A stretch of 64,000 nucleotides of DNA from Garicola koreensis (lineage in GTDB: Bacteria > Actinomycetota > Actinomycetes > Actinomycetales > Micrococcaceae), in contig NZ_JACIBT010000001.1 in assembly GCF_014195445.1 (NCBI RefSeq), forward strand, positions 248,001 to 312,000, written 5' to 3'. The first letter of the stretch is position 1. Each line of letters begins with the position of its first letter. This document shows, one piece after another, positions 1 through 9,026 of the stretch. The translations under genes were made by a program, and so were the position numbers. The notes beneath the pieces are model-generated. The model searched no databases. It was given only the letters and a program-made list of their open reading frames with translations, and was not told the origin of the DNA.

Positions 1-1
1 A

Positions 2-3000
2 CGGGCTGATGCGCTCGTACGATTGAGACCTCAGGCAGACGCCGAGCCAGCTCCATCGACCGCGAAGGAAGCTTCTTCTGGTGCCGCAAGCACCTTCTCG
101 CCGGGCACACTGGTGCGCCTGACGGCTCGACCGGAACTGACAGGCGTCATCACTCTTGTCGACACCTCTGGGTCTCAGACGCGCCTCACGGTATTTCACG
201 GAAGCATGACCCAGACCTACTACGAGAGCCAGGTCGAGATCGTGGATTCCATGTCGGCAGAACACCTGACGGCAGAGGAGATGAAGGCGCGACTCACTGC
301 TGCCCACGTACTCCACCCGTCCGTGAACCGGCTCTACTCACTCAACAGCGGCCGAATCGACTATGAGCCATACCAGTACCGCCCTGTCATGAAGCTTATC
401 AACGCCGACCGGCCCCGTCTCCTTATCGCCGACGACGTCGGCGTCGGCAAGACTATCGAGGCCGGCCTCATTATCAAAGAGCTGCAAGCACGCCAAAAGC
501 TCGACTCCGTCCTGGTGATCTGCCCCAAACCGCTCGTGGCCGAGAACAAGTGGCGCTCCGAACTCAAGCGGTTCGGCGAAGACTTCGCGCATCTGGACAG
601 CGCGACACTCCGTTATTGCATCGATGAGACCCGCGCCGAGGGCAGATGGCCATCGCGATATAAGAAGGCAATCCTCCCGTACTCGCTCCTCGACGAGAAG
701 CTGCTACTCGGCGAAAGCTCCGGCCGACGGCCTCGTGCTGGCTTGGTCTCGCTTGATCCGCCGGTGAAGTTCGACCTCGTGATCGTTGACGAGGCACACC
801 ACGTTCGCAACAGCGAGACGTGGAGCCATCGAATCGTCAAGCACCTCCTCGACTCGGCGGAAGCTGCAGTCCTTATCTCAGCCACCCCAATCCAAACCGG
901 CAGCGAAGATCTCCGAACCTTGCTTCGACTCCTGCGCCCTGACACGTTCGTTCACAACCAGACGTTCGAACTCATGCGTGAACCAAACGCTCATCTGGCG
1001 AGTGTTGAGAGTTCGGTTCGCGTCGCCGGGGCGGGCTGGCAGGAGGATTCAGTCAAGAAGTTGGACGCTGCACTCGCGACGCCCTGGGGCAGCCGAGTCC
1101 TCCGGTCCAATCCGCGCGCTCAAGAGCTACGCGACCTTCTCGATCAGCCGGAAGTCGCCGATCACGAGCGAGTCAATGCCCTTCGAATCACACAATCCCT
1201 CAACACCTTCTCCGGGCTCGTCAATCGCACTCGACGACGAGACATCGGCTCGTTCACCACGAGGAAGCCCGAGACATTTGAGGTCGACTTCACCCCCGAG
1301 CAACAGGTCGTCCACGACCTCCTGCTCGACCTCGCCGGACGGATCTCTGTATCCAAGGGTCACGGTCAGTCGTTGGACTTCATTCTCTCCACCCTTCAGC
1401 GCCAGGCAGCAAGTTGCCTCAACGGGCTGGCTCCATTCGTAGAGGACGTACTTTCCAGAAAGCTCACTGCCGAAGAGTTAAGCGAGGCCGACGTCGATGC
1501 GGACGAACTCGATGCATCACCACTGGAGGGTTTCATCGACGAGATCCTGGAACTCGCTCGCCAAGCGTCCGACCTCACCGAGGACCCGAAGCTCGACCGA
1601 CTACTTGCCTATGTCGAGGAGAAGCAACAACTCCCCAACAACAAGTTGCTCCTGTTCAGCACCTTCCGCCACACCCTAAGATACATCGCCAATCACTTGA
1701 CGAAGACGGGAGTCCGAGTCGGCTTGGTCCACGGCGGTGTGCCGGACGACGAACGTCGAGAACTTCGCGTTCGCTTTGCCAAGGACCAGAGTGAACCGGA
1801 TGCAATCGATGTGCTCTTGTCGTCGGAAGTGGGCACAGAGGGCCTCGACTACCAGTTCTGTGATGCGTTGGTGAACTACGATCTCCCGTGGAACCCCATG
1901 CGCATCGAGCAACGGATTGGGCGAATCGACCGACGCGGCCAGGCCAGCGAGACCGTGGCAATAAAGAACCTCGTCGTCAGCGGCACAGTCGATGCTGTGA
2001 TCTTCGAGCGTTGCTTGGAGCGGATCGGAGTGTTCACGGGGGCGCTCGGCGGCAGCGAGGCGATCCTCGGCGATCTGACCCGAGAAATTCGCAAGATTGG
2101 CGAGGACCTCACCCTCACTGTGACCGAACGTGACGCGCGCCTACGTCAACTCGCAGACAACAAGATCGGCCGCATCCAAGAGCAGGAGGAGCTCGAAGAG
2201 CGAGAGAGCGCGCTCTTCGGCCTGCCATTGAGGAAGTTCGATGCCGAGGGAGTCGAACAAGCCGCAAGTCCTTGGCTCGCCCCTGACCAGCTCCGGCGCC
2301 TCGTGCAACGCTTCCTCGCCAACCGAGGCTATGAGCGGGCTGATTCATTGTTCGATAAGCCACTCGCGCTGCTGAGACCGACCAAAGACGTCCGCGCCTT
2401 ACTTCTGGAGGATCTGCGAGTCTCCCTTCCTAACAGCACCTCACCGTGGCGTCGCTGGTTAGAGTCTGGTGGCGAACAATCACGCCGACTCACGTTTGAT
2501 CCGGCGATGGCGACGGATGACGACGTCGAATTACTCTCGCCCGTACACGACTTGGTTCGCGTCGCTGCGTCCAACGAGGCGCAGTTCCCCCCTGACAGCA
2601 CAGCGGCACTTCAAGTGCGCTCGGTGGCCCTGGCGCCAGGAACGTACCCGGTGGCCGTCCATTCCTGGACCTACTTGGGCGCTCGGGACGACTTCGAGAT
2701 TGTCGTGACAGCCGCCAACCCGGGTCTTGGCGATGAGTTCGAAGGTCTTCTTGCAGAGGCGACGGACGCCGCTGACAGTCCTACGGATCTCACTACTTCC
2801 CTAGATGACCAGCACTACGAGGACTGGACCGACGCCCGAGCGACGCACATCGACCGCACTCGCGCCCACGTTGAGAGCCAGTTGTCCTCGCTGGCGACGA
2901 CGCATCAGGCCCGCGTGCAGTTGCTTGAGGACCAGATTGTCTCGGCGACCCATGAAAACATCCGACGTATGCGCGAGTCAGAGCTCCATTCGCTTGAGCA

Positions 3001-3103
3001 AGACTTTGAAGCCCGCCGCAAACGACTGGAGGACAGCATCCAGCGGAGTGACATCACAACCTCATTGCTCTACACCGGGACGGTGGAGGTCATAAGTGAC
3101 TGA
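2..3103 (+). CDS. SNF2-family DEAD/DEAH-box helicase (5' end probably outside window)
   Basis: ATP-dependent DNA translocase of the SNF2/superfamily 2 class. Numbering from the TTG at 23: Walker A GVGKT with Lys143, DEAH box at about 256-259, the SATP motif (motif III) near 289, and a helicase C-terminal domain ending in motif VI QRIGRIDRRGQ from residue 630. A helical, charged tail (about 930-1010) follows. The frame stays open upstream of TTG 23 to base 2, and no ribosome-binding site is visible, so the true start probably lies before the window. The stop overlaps the GTG start of the next gene by 8 nt, so the two are likely coupled and work together. Such helicases are common in defence islands. 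The DISARM genes drmA, drmB and drmC are not visible nearby, so I do not call it DrmD. Function in defence is inferred from neighbours. Confidence 0.85.
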   Translation, partial: RADALVRLRPQADAEPAPSTAKEASSGAASTFSPGTLVRLTARPELTGVITLVDTSGSQTRLTVFHGSMTQTYYESQVEIVDSMSAEHLTAEEMKARLTAAHVLHPSVNRLYSLNSGRIDYEPYQYRPVMKLINADRPRLLIADDVGVGKTIEAGLIIKELQARQKLDSVLVICPKPLVAENKWRSELKRFGEDFAHLDSATLRYCIDETRAEGRWPSRYKKAILPYSLLDEKLLLGESSGRRPRAGLVSLDPPVKFDLVIVDEAHHVRNSETWSHRIVKHLLDSAEAAVLISATPIQTGSEDLRTLLRLLRPDTFVHNQTFELMREPNAHLASVESSVRVAGAGWQEDSVKKLDAALATPWGSRVLRSNPRAQELRDLLDQPEVADHERVNALRITQSLNTFSGLVNRTRRRDIGSFTTRKPETFEVDFTPEQQVVHDLLLDLAGRISVSKGHGQSLDFILSTLQRQAASCLNGLAPFVEDVLSRKLTAEELSEADVDADELDASPLEGFIDEILELARQASDLTEDPKLDRLLAYVEEKQQLPNNKLLLFSTFRHTLRYIANHLTKTGVRVGLVHGGVPDDERRELRVRFAKDQSEPDAIDVLLSSEVGTEGLDYQFCDALVNYDLPWNPMRIEQRIGRIDRRGQASETVAIKNLVVSGTVDAVIFERCLERIGVFTGALGGSEAILGDLTREIRKIGEDLTLTVTERDARLRQLADNKIGRIQEQEELEERESALFGLPLRKFDAEGVEQAASPWLAPDQLRRLVQRFLANRGYERADSLFDKPLALLRPTKDVRALLLEDLRVSLPNSTSPWRRWLESGGEQSRRLTFDPAMATDDDVELLSPVHDLVRVAASNEAQFPPDSTAALQVRSVALAPGTYPVAVHSWTYLGARDDFEIVVTAANPGLGDEFEGLLAEATDAADSPTDLTTSLDDQHYEDWTDARATHIDRTRAHVESQLSSLATTHQARVQLLEDQIVSATHENIRRMRESELHSLEQDFEARRKRLEDSIQRSDITTSLLYTGTVEVISD

Positions 3104-6100
3104 GAACCTAGGCTTCGAGGAGCTCCGACAGAAGCGCCTCCGTTACGTCGAGTCCGCTAGGGAGAACAACTTTGAGGAAGGCCTCAACAGCCTCCTTTCC
3201 GAGCTGTACCCCGACAACGCACACTTCATCTACGAGCTGCTCCAGAACGCCGAAGACGCGCTCGCATCGACCATCGAGTTCGTGCTCGCCGAAGACCACC
3301 TCACTGTGACTCACGATGGGAAGAGACCCTTCTCACTCGCCGACATCGAATCGATCACCGGCATCGGAAACTCCACCAAGCGCGACGACCCAACGCAGAT
3401 CGGCAAGTTCGGGGTCGGTTTCAAGGCCGTCTTTGCGTACACCACGCGACCCGAGGTGCGGTCCGGGGAGCACTCCTTCGCCATTGAAGATCTTTTCGTT
3501 CCCATAGTTCTCGGTGACACGCAAAAGCCAGATGCAACCACCTTCGTCTTCCCGTTCGATCGGGCCGACAAGCCTGCGTCCACTGCGGCGGAAGAGGTGG
3601 CCCACGGCCTGTCAGTGCTTGACGAGAAGACGCTTCTGTTCTTGAACCACATCCGGACGATCACATTCGAACTTCCGGATGGACGCGTTGGAATCATCGA
3701 ACGCGAAGCGGTCGACGATCTCGTCATCTCGATCAAGAACTCCGGAGGTGAGGACTTCATCGAGTCGCATTGGCTGAGACTGATTGGGCCGGCAAGCGTG
3801 AGCCACGACGGGATGAACGCGCTCAGCGTCGCTGCCGCGTTCCGTATGGATCAGCCGAAGGAGGGCCGGTCGAAGCGCGGAAAGCAATCCGGCTCCGACG
3901 GCCCGTCGGCTGAATCGCAACGAACGATCGTTCCGCTCGATGAAGGCGATGTCTCGATCTACTTTCCGGCTGTGAAGGAGTCCTCGGGGCTGCGGTTCCA
4001 TATCCACGCGCCCTTCGCGTCCACGGTTGCGCGCGACAGCGTCCGGGACGACCCAGGCAACGTCCGCCTAGTCGAAGACATCGCTGCGTTGATCGTTGAT
4101 GCACTTCCGCGCCTTCGCACCCAAGGACTGTTGAACGACGCGTTTCTTGCGACGCTTCCGAACCACGACGACCCAATCGGCCATCCCTACAGCCTGATCC
4201 GTGCTGCCGTCGCTGAGGCTTTCAACGACCAGGAGCTTACGCCGGTAGGGCGAAGCGAGGGCGGATTCGCACCTGCCCGCACTCTCGTGGCAAGCCCAAT
4301 CGGGTTCAGACGTTGGTTGGAACCGGGTGACCTCGCGACTCTCTTGGATCTCTCTGGAACGGAAACCGACCAACCTCCGCGCTGGGTTCGAGACCCCGTT
4401 GGGCGTGCCGGGAAGTTCCTCGCCAGCTTGGACACCATCGAGTTCGGATGGGAAGAACTCAGCGAGGCGGTCAGCGCAGCAAGCGACGCCGATGAGATTC
4501 TCGCGGACCCTGACAGCTCCAACGACGAAGCCGCCCAGGCCACGCTAAGAGTCTGGTTCTCGTGGCTCAGAGCGAAGAGTGATGATTCCCTTCTCCGCGT
4601 CTATAAACTGCTCGGCTTCGGCTACCGTCAGCACGACCTCTTCGACGGGCTTGAAGCTGTCCCGATCGTCCGACTGCGGAAGCGCAATGTAACTACGCAC
4701 CTCCGAGGTCCTGACACCTATCTCCCCTCGGGACGCAGTGACACCGTCCAGTCGCGAGTTCCGATAGACCTCGCCTATTTCGACGACGACGAAGATCACG
4801 CGCGCCCCAACAATCTCGCCTCCTTTTACCGGGCAGCAGGGGTCAAGCGTTGGAACGAATCCGCTCGGACCGAGCGCCGTCTCGCAGCGTACAGGGAAGC
4901 GGACCGACCCGTTCCCGAGGGAAGCGAGATCGCACAGCACCTCGAAGACGTTCGGTCGTTCATCCGCTACGCCTCCAGGCATGGCAGCGCTCGGTGGGCG
5001 CTTTCCGACGTTGCCTTCCTCCTGGCCGAGCAGTCCCAAGGGAAACCGAGATGGGTCACACCCCGCCAGACTTTCGTTGACCTGCCGTTCGAGAGCACTG
5101 GCCTCAGCGGCCTGTATCCCCGGGTTCCTATGTTCTGGGCCAGCGGTAGTCGAAGAGGCGAGTACGCACACGACAGCGAGCCATACCCACTGGCCAGGGT
5201 CTATCTTGATGTCGACGGGATCGTTGAGTTAATAGCTTCGCTCGGCGCAAAGACGGGGATCGAGATCGCCGAAGTCGACGTCATCGATAACCCGGACTTG
5301 TCGTGGTCCTGGCGTTGGATCAATCGCGAGACCGTGCAAGGCAAACGCGTCGACTGGGGCATCGAGCGCTTGGACGACATCATTGAGACAGCCGATCATG
5401 ACTTGCTCCGCTCCCTCTGGAACGTTGTCGTCCTAGCACCCGCTTCCAAGGCCATCGCCATTTACCAGGCCAATGCGAGCGCACAGCCGCATCAGATCAC
5501 TTCCCAACTGGCTCAGACTCTGACCGCGACACCGTGGGTTCTCAACCGTGATGGTGACCTGAAACTCCCCTGCGAGGTGTCCGTCGACGACCTACCTGAT
5601 GACTGGCAGGCCCCGGCGCGGACGTCCCTCATCTACAAGTTGAGTTTCGGAGCAGACGCCGCTCGACGACGCGAACAAGAAGAAGGCGTGACCGAGTACT
5701 TCCGCCAGGAGGGTTTCGATGAGAACGCGATCGAATTCCTTCGAGAAGCGAAGGAAAGTGGCCTCACCAGCGACGACCTGCGGAGTATGCTTCAAGAACA
5801 CAAAGCGAAGGACCGATTCCCGGTGGGCGCATCCGAAGACCCAGTGCGGCGCGCTGGCGTTGCCGCGCTCGACGCAATCACTGCGCCGCAGCACTCAACA
5901 TCGATCCGGCCACGTAGCGTGGTCAATGGCCGGACCCAAGCATCCGCAGAGTCCAAGGCCTACCTGCGAAGCCAGTACTCCACTTCCATAGGTGAGATGC
6001 ACTGCCAAGCGTGCCGCAAGCCGCTGCCCTTCAAGACGCACGACGGCGCGTGGTACTTCGAGGCTGTTCGTGTCGTGAACGCGCGTACGCAAATTCACAC

Positions 6101-6398
6101 AGCAAACGCCATCGCCCTGTGCCCACTCTGCGCAGCGCTATACAAGTACGCCCGAGGCACAAAGAACGAAGCTCTGCTCGAACAGCTCTACAGCACTGTC
6201 ATTGACGCTGGACAAGGAGCTGTCGAGGTTCCAGTCATCCTCGACGGCAAGCGAATCAAGATCGCGTTCACAGGCAAGCACGCAATCGACCTCAAGACAG
6301 CACTCGGAGTGGCAGGGTCAGGACGGTCCGATGACGATGGCGAGGACGAATTCGACCTGGACTCCGACGACTCTTCAGGGTCTTCTCCGTCATCGTAA
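3096..6398 (+). CDS. Sacsin-type GHKL ATPase with C-terminal zinc-binding module
   Basis: Large (1100 aa) protein with an N-terminal Hsp90-like/GHKL ATPase fold as in sacsin. The N-box ELLQNAEDA has Asn51, a DGKRPF segment follows at about residue 74, and a glycine-rich lid IGKFGVGFKAVF lies near residue 105. The long middle (about 350-950) has no motif I recognise. Near the C-terminus are two CxxC pairs, C970/C973 and C1009/C1012, spaced like a treble-clef HNH domain, but the usual catalytic histidines are absent (YFEAVRV and LCPLCAALY), so it probably only binds zinc. The tail is acidic (Asp/Glu/Ser). The GTG start overlaps the helicase stop by 8 nt, indicating a two-gene operon. Proteins of this architecture occur in bacterial defence islands; the biochemical role is not established here. 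Confidence 0.8.
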   Translation: MTENLGFEELRQKRLRYVESARENNFEEGLNSLLSELYPDNAHFIYELLQNAEDALASTIEFVLAEDHLTVTHDGKRPFSLADIESITGIGNSTKRDDPTQIGKFGVGFKAVFAYTTRPEVRSGEHSFAIEDLFVPIVLGDTQKPDATTFVFPFDRADKPASTAAEEVAHGLSVLDEKTLLFLNHIRTITFELPDGRVGIIEREAVDDLVISIKNSGGEDFIESHWLRLIGPASVSHDGMNALSVAAAFRMDQPKEGRSKRGKQSGSDGPSAESQRTIVPLDEGDVSIYFPAVKESSGLRFHIHAPFASTVARDSVRDDPGNVRLVEDIAALIVDALPRLRTQGLLNDAFLATLPNHDDPIGHPYSLIRAAVAEAFNDQELTPVGRSEGGFAPARTLVASPIGFRRWLEPGDLATLLDLSGTETDQPPRWVRDPVGRAGKFLASLDTIEFGWEELSEAVSAASDADEILADPDSSNDEAAQATLRVWFSWLRAKSDDSLLRVYKLLGFGYRQHDLFDGLEAVPIVRLRKRNVTTHLRGPDTYLPSGRSDTVQSRVPIDLAYFDDDEDHARPNNLASFYRAAGVKRWNESARTERRLAAYREADRPVPEGSEIAQHLEDVRSFIRYASRHGSARWALSDVAFLLAEQSQGKPRWVTPRQTFVDLPFESTGLSGLYPRVPMFWASGSRRGEYAHDSEPYPLARVYLDVDGIVELIASLGAKTGIEIAEVDVIDNPDLSWSWRWINRETVQGKRVDWGIERLDDIIETADHDLLRSLWNVVVLAPASKAIAIYQANASAQPHQITSQLAQTLTATPWVLNRDGDLKLPCEVSVDDLPDDWQAPARTSLIYKLSFGADAARRREQEEGVTEYFRQEGFDENAIEFLREAKESGLTSDDLRSMLQEHKAKDRFPVGASEDPVRRAGVAALDAITAPQHSTSIRPRSVVNGRTQASAESKAYLRSQYSTSIGEMHCQACRKPLPFKTHDGAWYFEAVRVVNARTQIHTANAIALCPLCAALYKYARGTKNEALLEQLYSTVIDAGQGAVEVPVILDGKRIKIAFTGKHAIDLKTALGVAGSGRSDDDGEDEFDLDSDDSSGSSPSS

Positions 6399-6583
6399 TC
6401 CTGTCCTGCAGGCTGCTGCCGTGACCGGTCCGGCCCGGGTTCTCCCCTCCCAGACGGCCAGGTAGTCCTCTTCGTCGCGGTCCTCACGGGGAGCGACGGA
6501 GCCGACGCCGATGCACTTGGTGGTGCCGAGGCAGCTGTAGCGTCGGTGCCCACGTCGCCGTCCGAATGCGCAGCCTCTTGCGG
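6399..6583. other. Gene-free scrap, possible minus-strand protein tail
   Basis: No start-to-stop gene fits between the ATPase stop and the dehydrogenase tail. On the minus strand one open frame reads into a segment with a C-x(5)-C pair (YSCLGTTKCIGVGSVAP) followed by an acidic stretch. It could be the zinc-ribbon end of a lost protein, perhaps a recombinase, but this is a weak impression. Confidence 0.25.
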
Positions 6584-6742
6584 ATGGACCCAGCTCGACT
6601 CAACATCCCGCTTGGGCGAGGCGGCACGGCAGGGGAGGTCGCGGCAACGGTCGCGTTCCTCGCGAGCGAGGCATCGTCGTTCACTACGGGAGCAGAGTTC
6701 GTCGTCGACGGCGGTATGATCGTCGGCATTCCACGTCGCTAG
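6584..6742 (+). pseudogene. Short-chain dehydrogenase/reductase C-terminal fragment
   Basis: The 52 codons read as the last fifth of a classical SDR oxidoreductase: an IPLGRGGTAGEVA segment, then VAFLASEASSFTTG and the family-typical ending EFVVDGGMIVG before the stop. The Rossmann fold and the Ser-Tyr-Lys catalytic residues are missing, so it cannot be an active enzyme. The ATG at 6584 is simply the first one in the fragment. It is an isolated piece at the junction between the helicase/ATPase pair and the next cargo gene. Confidence 0.75.
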
Positions 6743-6800
6743 CGAGATTTGCCGTGCGATGTTGCATCCTTCTGACGTTGGTTCGTTCCGAATACTCATC

Positions 6801-6821
6801 GACTTCAAGTTCAACGTCTAG
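6801..6821 (+). repeat. YchF 3'-end-like scar, site A
   Basis: Seven codons read D-F-K-F-N-V-stop, the characteristic end of the GTPase YchF. The codons upstream are not YchF-like. A similar scar (site B) lies about 1.4 kb downstream in direct orientation, so the two bracket the PD-(D/E)XK gene; 16 of 21 bases agree between A and B. Interpretation as an attachment scar is inference. Confidence 0.45.
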
Positions 6822-6965
6822 CGTTATTTACGCGGCCAATGGCGGAACCGCTTTATCTGGACCGATGCTGGCCACGTGGGGGATACGAGGCTCCTCTATC
6901 TGGTTTAGTCTCGTGGCGAGAAGTCTCAACCGGGCGCTGCGATGTGGGCCGGTAGAGTGGGATGC

Positions 6966-8159
6966 ATGTCAGCTGAGAAGGCGGATATAGGTGGGTTTGT
7001 CACTGACCTGCTTCCGGCACTGTCCCGGAGTTTGGCAGAGGAATTTAATGTCTTCCGGGTCATGCACCACGGTACTCATGAGAAGCAGCTTTCAAATGTA
7101 TTCGCGTGGCTGCTTAGGCCCGAGGCAACCCACGAATTGGGTGACACCTTTCAGCGAATATTCCTTGACAGGGTCAATGCAGGCCTTTCCACGGAGGATA
7201 AGCTCCCTTCCGCCGGCTACCGCGTATTCCAAGAAGTCAACACGACTGGCGAGGATGAGACAGCCGATGGTGATGTTGGCCGGGACATCGCCGACATCCT
7301 CCTGAGCAGTGAAGATGCAGCGGTCGCCATCGAGAATTATGGGACCTCCGACGGGCATGGGCACGACTACCACCGGTACCTCGCTCATGCCGCAGGGTCT
7401 GGTCGGAGGGCCGTCGTCGTCTTGCTGTGCATCCGGCGGGTGGCCCATCTGCAGCGGGATGGATGGGAACAAGCGGCAGTGGTCACCTACGCCGAAGTGC
7501 TGAGGGACTTAAAGGCACACATTGCCACCGATGGGGTGTGGCGCCGACGGCACCCCGAACAGCACTTCTTTCTTGAGCAGATGTTTCACCATTTCGTGGA
7601 AGGTCCAACCGCAGTGAACCTCAACGACCAGCTCACTTTCATCAAGGCCATGTGTGACACAGGGGAGTCGGAGCGCTACGCAATGGCGCACCGTGATCGG
7701 GCGGCTGCAGAGTTCGCCGATATTTTCGCGGAGCATGCGCGGCGCCAGTTTGAGGAGAGCCGAAATGCCCTGACTGAGGTAAAGGCCAGTCTGAGGAGCT
7801 TCGCACTCAGAGCGCTGAGGGACCAGGTGAACGAAAAGCTGGACAGCGGGCTCATTGAAACGGTTTCGGCGAGATATCGGGGCGGGTGGCAATGGTGCGT
7901 TCAGCTGTGGCGCGCCGATGACCACCCGGCCCTTTATTTGGTCTTCGGGCACACGGCTGTCGTCACTGTGCAGAGGGCACCTGAACTGGTGCCGTCGCCC
8001 GACTACTTGCGGGTCTTCGTCACTCATTTGCCGTCGGGTCCGAATCCGCCCGAACGAGTCATCCAGACCGAAGTGAGTCTCGCGGAAGTCATGGCTGGGC
8101 TCGCTTCCGACGACGTCCGCCTCCGCGACGCTGTTCTTGCAGCAGTGGGAACGGATTGA
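6966..8159 (+). CDS. PD-(D/E)XK nuclease-like protein
   Basis: About 397 aa. The N-terminal EKQLSNVFAWLL helix and the segment DIADILL...VAIENYGTSDGHGHDY match the PD-(D/E)XK nuclease superfamily: Asp110 followed 13 residues later by Glu123. The residue two after that Glu is Tyr125 where most members have Lys (usual ENK, here ENY), so activity is uncertain. The C-terminal half is probably helical. I chose ATG 6966; an upstream in-frame ATG at 6942 adds eight residues and cannot be excluded. It stands alone between two YchF-like scars, and its base composition is AT-richer upstream, consistent with acquired cargo. A defence role is plausible but not shown. Confidence 0.65.
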   Translation: MSAEKADIGGFVTDLLPALSRSLAEEFNVFRVMHHGTHEKQLSNVFAWLLRPEATHELGDTFQRIFLDRVNAGLSTEDKLPSAGYRVFQEVNTTGEDETADGDVGRDIADILLSSEDAAVAIENYGTSDGHGHDYHRYLAHAAGSGRRAVVVLLCIRRVAHLQRDGWEQAAVVTYAEVLRDLKAHIATDGVWRRRHPEQHFFLEQMFHHFVEGPTAVNLNDQLTFIKAMCDTGESERYAMAHRDRAAAEFADIFAEHARRQFEESRNALTEVKASLRSFALRALRDQVNEKLDSGLIETVSARYRGGWQWCVQLWRADDHPALYLVFGHTAVVTVQRAPELVPSPDYLRVFVTHLPSGPNPPERVIQTEVSLAEVMAGLASDDVRLRDAVLAAVGTD

Positions 8160-8193
8160 GAACTTAGGGGTTATTCGGCTTCGGAACGCATTG

Positions 8194-8214
8194 GAGTTCC
8201 GCTTCAACGTGTAG
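8194..8214 (+). repeat. YchF 3'-end-like scar, site B
   Basis: Seven codons read E-F-R-F-N-V-stop, the canonical YchF C-terminus, 35 bases after the PD-(D/E)XK stop. It is a partner to site A in direct orientation; both share the core TTCAACGT. Only the extreme end of the gene is present. Confidence 0.5.
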
Positions 8215-8258
8215 CCCGGGCGTCACACGCCTTGACAGTGCTTGTTGCCGCGACTCCC

Positions 8259-9026
8259 TCAGAACAGTGGCCAGGGAACTGCTGGCATCCCACCGGCAGG
8301 GGCCGGAAACTCTCCTCCTGCCCGTAGCGAGCCGCACCTGGCAGCGAGCGCCGCGGTCTCTTCCTCGCTGAGCAAGTCCGCCAGGTCTCGTCCCAGGTCG
8401 CCGTCCAATGCTTCACTGAGACGATCGACGCCGTCGCGTTCCTCGCCGGTCAGCGCGTCTCCCACCCATCCCCAAAGGACCGTGCGCAGCTTATGGTCGC
8501 GGTGGAAGGTGAGCCCATGGTCCACGCCGTAGCGGTGGCCCTGCGTCACCGCAATAATGTGGTGGCCCTTGCGGTCAGCATTGTTGACGAGTAGGTCGAA
8601 GACGGCCATGCGTCGCAGGGCGGCGGAGTCTTCGTGAACGAGGGTGATCAGCCGTCCCTCTTCGTCTTGCCCCTGGAGAACCTGCTTCCACCCCACCTTC
8701 GGCACGTTGTCCGCCGCGACCAGGTCGACGGGGCTGCGATCAGGGTCTCGCTCCTGCCAGAGCTGCACCATTCCTTCGCCCAGGGGGCCATCGCGCAGCC
8801 AGGTGTGCGGCACCACGCCCCAGCCGAGGACCTGCGAGACCAGGTAGGCGGCCACCTCCCGGTGCGCCAGGGTGCCCTCGGAGAAGTCCCACAGCGGAGT
8901 TTCACCGGCTATCGGTTTGTAGACGACGGCCACGTCTGCGATCCGGCCCAGGAACGTCGCGTTGGAAGCCGTTCTGATGCGACCGGTGAGCGTCAGTTCG
9001 CCGGTCACCGGGTCCGTCGCCGTCAT
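8259..9026 (-). CDS. SCO1664 family protein
   Basis: Member of the actinobacterial SCO1664 family (kinase-like fold related to PI3/4-kinase-type proteins; function unknown). Recognisable segments are VAVVYKPIAGETPLWDF near the N-terminus, FDLLVNNADRKGHHI in the middle and YGVDHGLTFH, which resemble the ATP-binding and catalytic parts of such folds. Start chosen at ATG 9026, whose A is shared with the TGA of the upstream DUF3090 gene (TGATG coupling). Last gene of the conserved trio phosphatase, DUF3090, SCO1664, found as a chromosomal cluster across actinobacteria. Length, about 255 aa, is normal. Confidence 0.88.
   Translation of the reverse strand: MTATDPVTGELTLTGRIRTASNATFLGRIADVAVVYKPIAGETPLWDFSEGTLAHREVAAYLVSQVLGWGVVPHTWLRDGPLGEGMVQLWQERDPDRSPVDLVAADNVPKVGWKQVLQGQDEEGRLITLVHEDSAALRRMAVFDLLVNNADRKGHHIIAVTQGHRYGVDHGLTFHRDHKLRTVLWGWVGDALTGEERDGVDRLSEALDGDLGRDLADLLSEEETAALAARCGSLRAGGEFPAPAGGMPAVPWPLF

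Noticed and set aside
2-6398. DISARM system
   Set aside because: The SNF2 helicase invites this, but no DUF1998 protein, PLD protein or DISARM methylase is seen nearby, and the partner is a GHKL ATPase.
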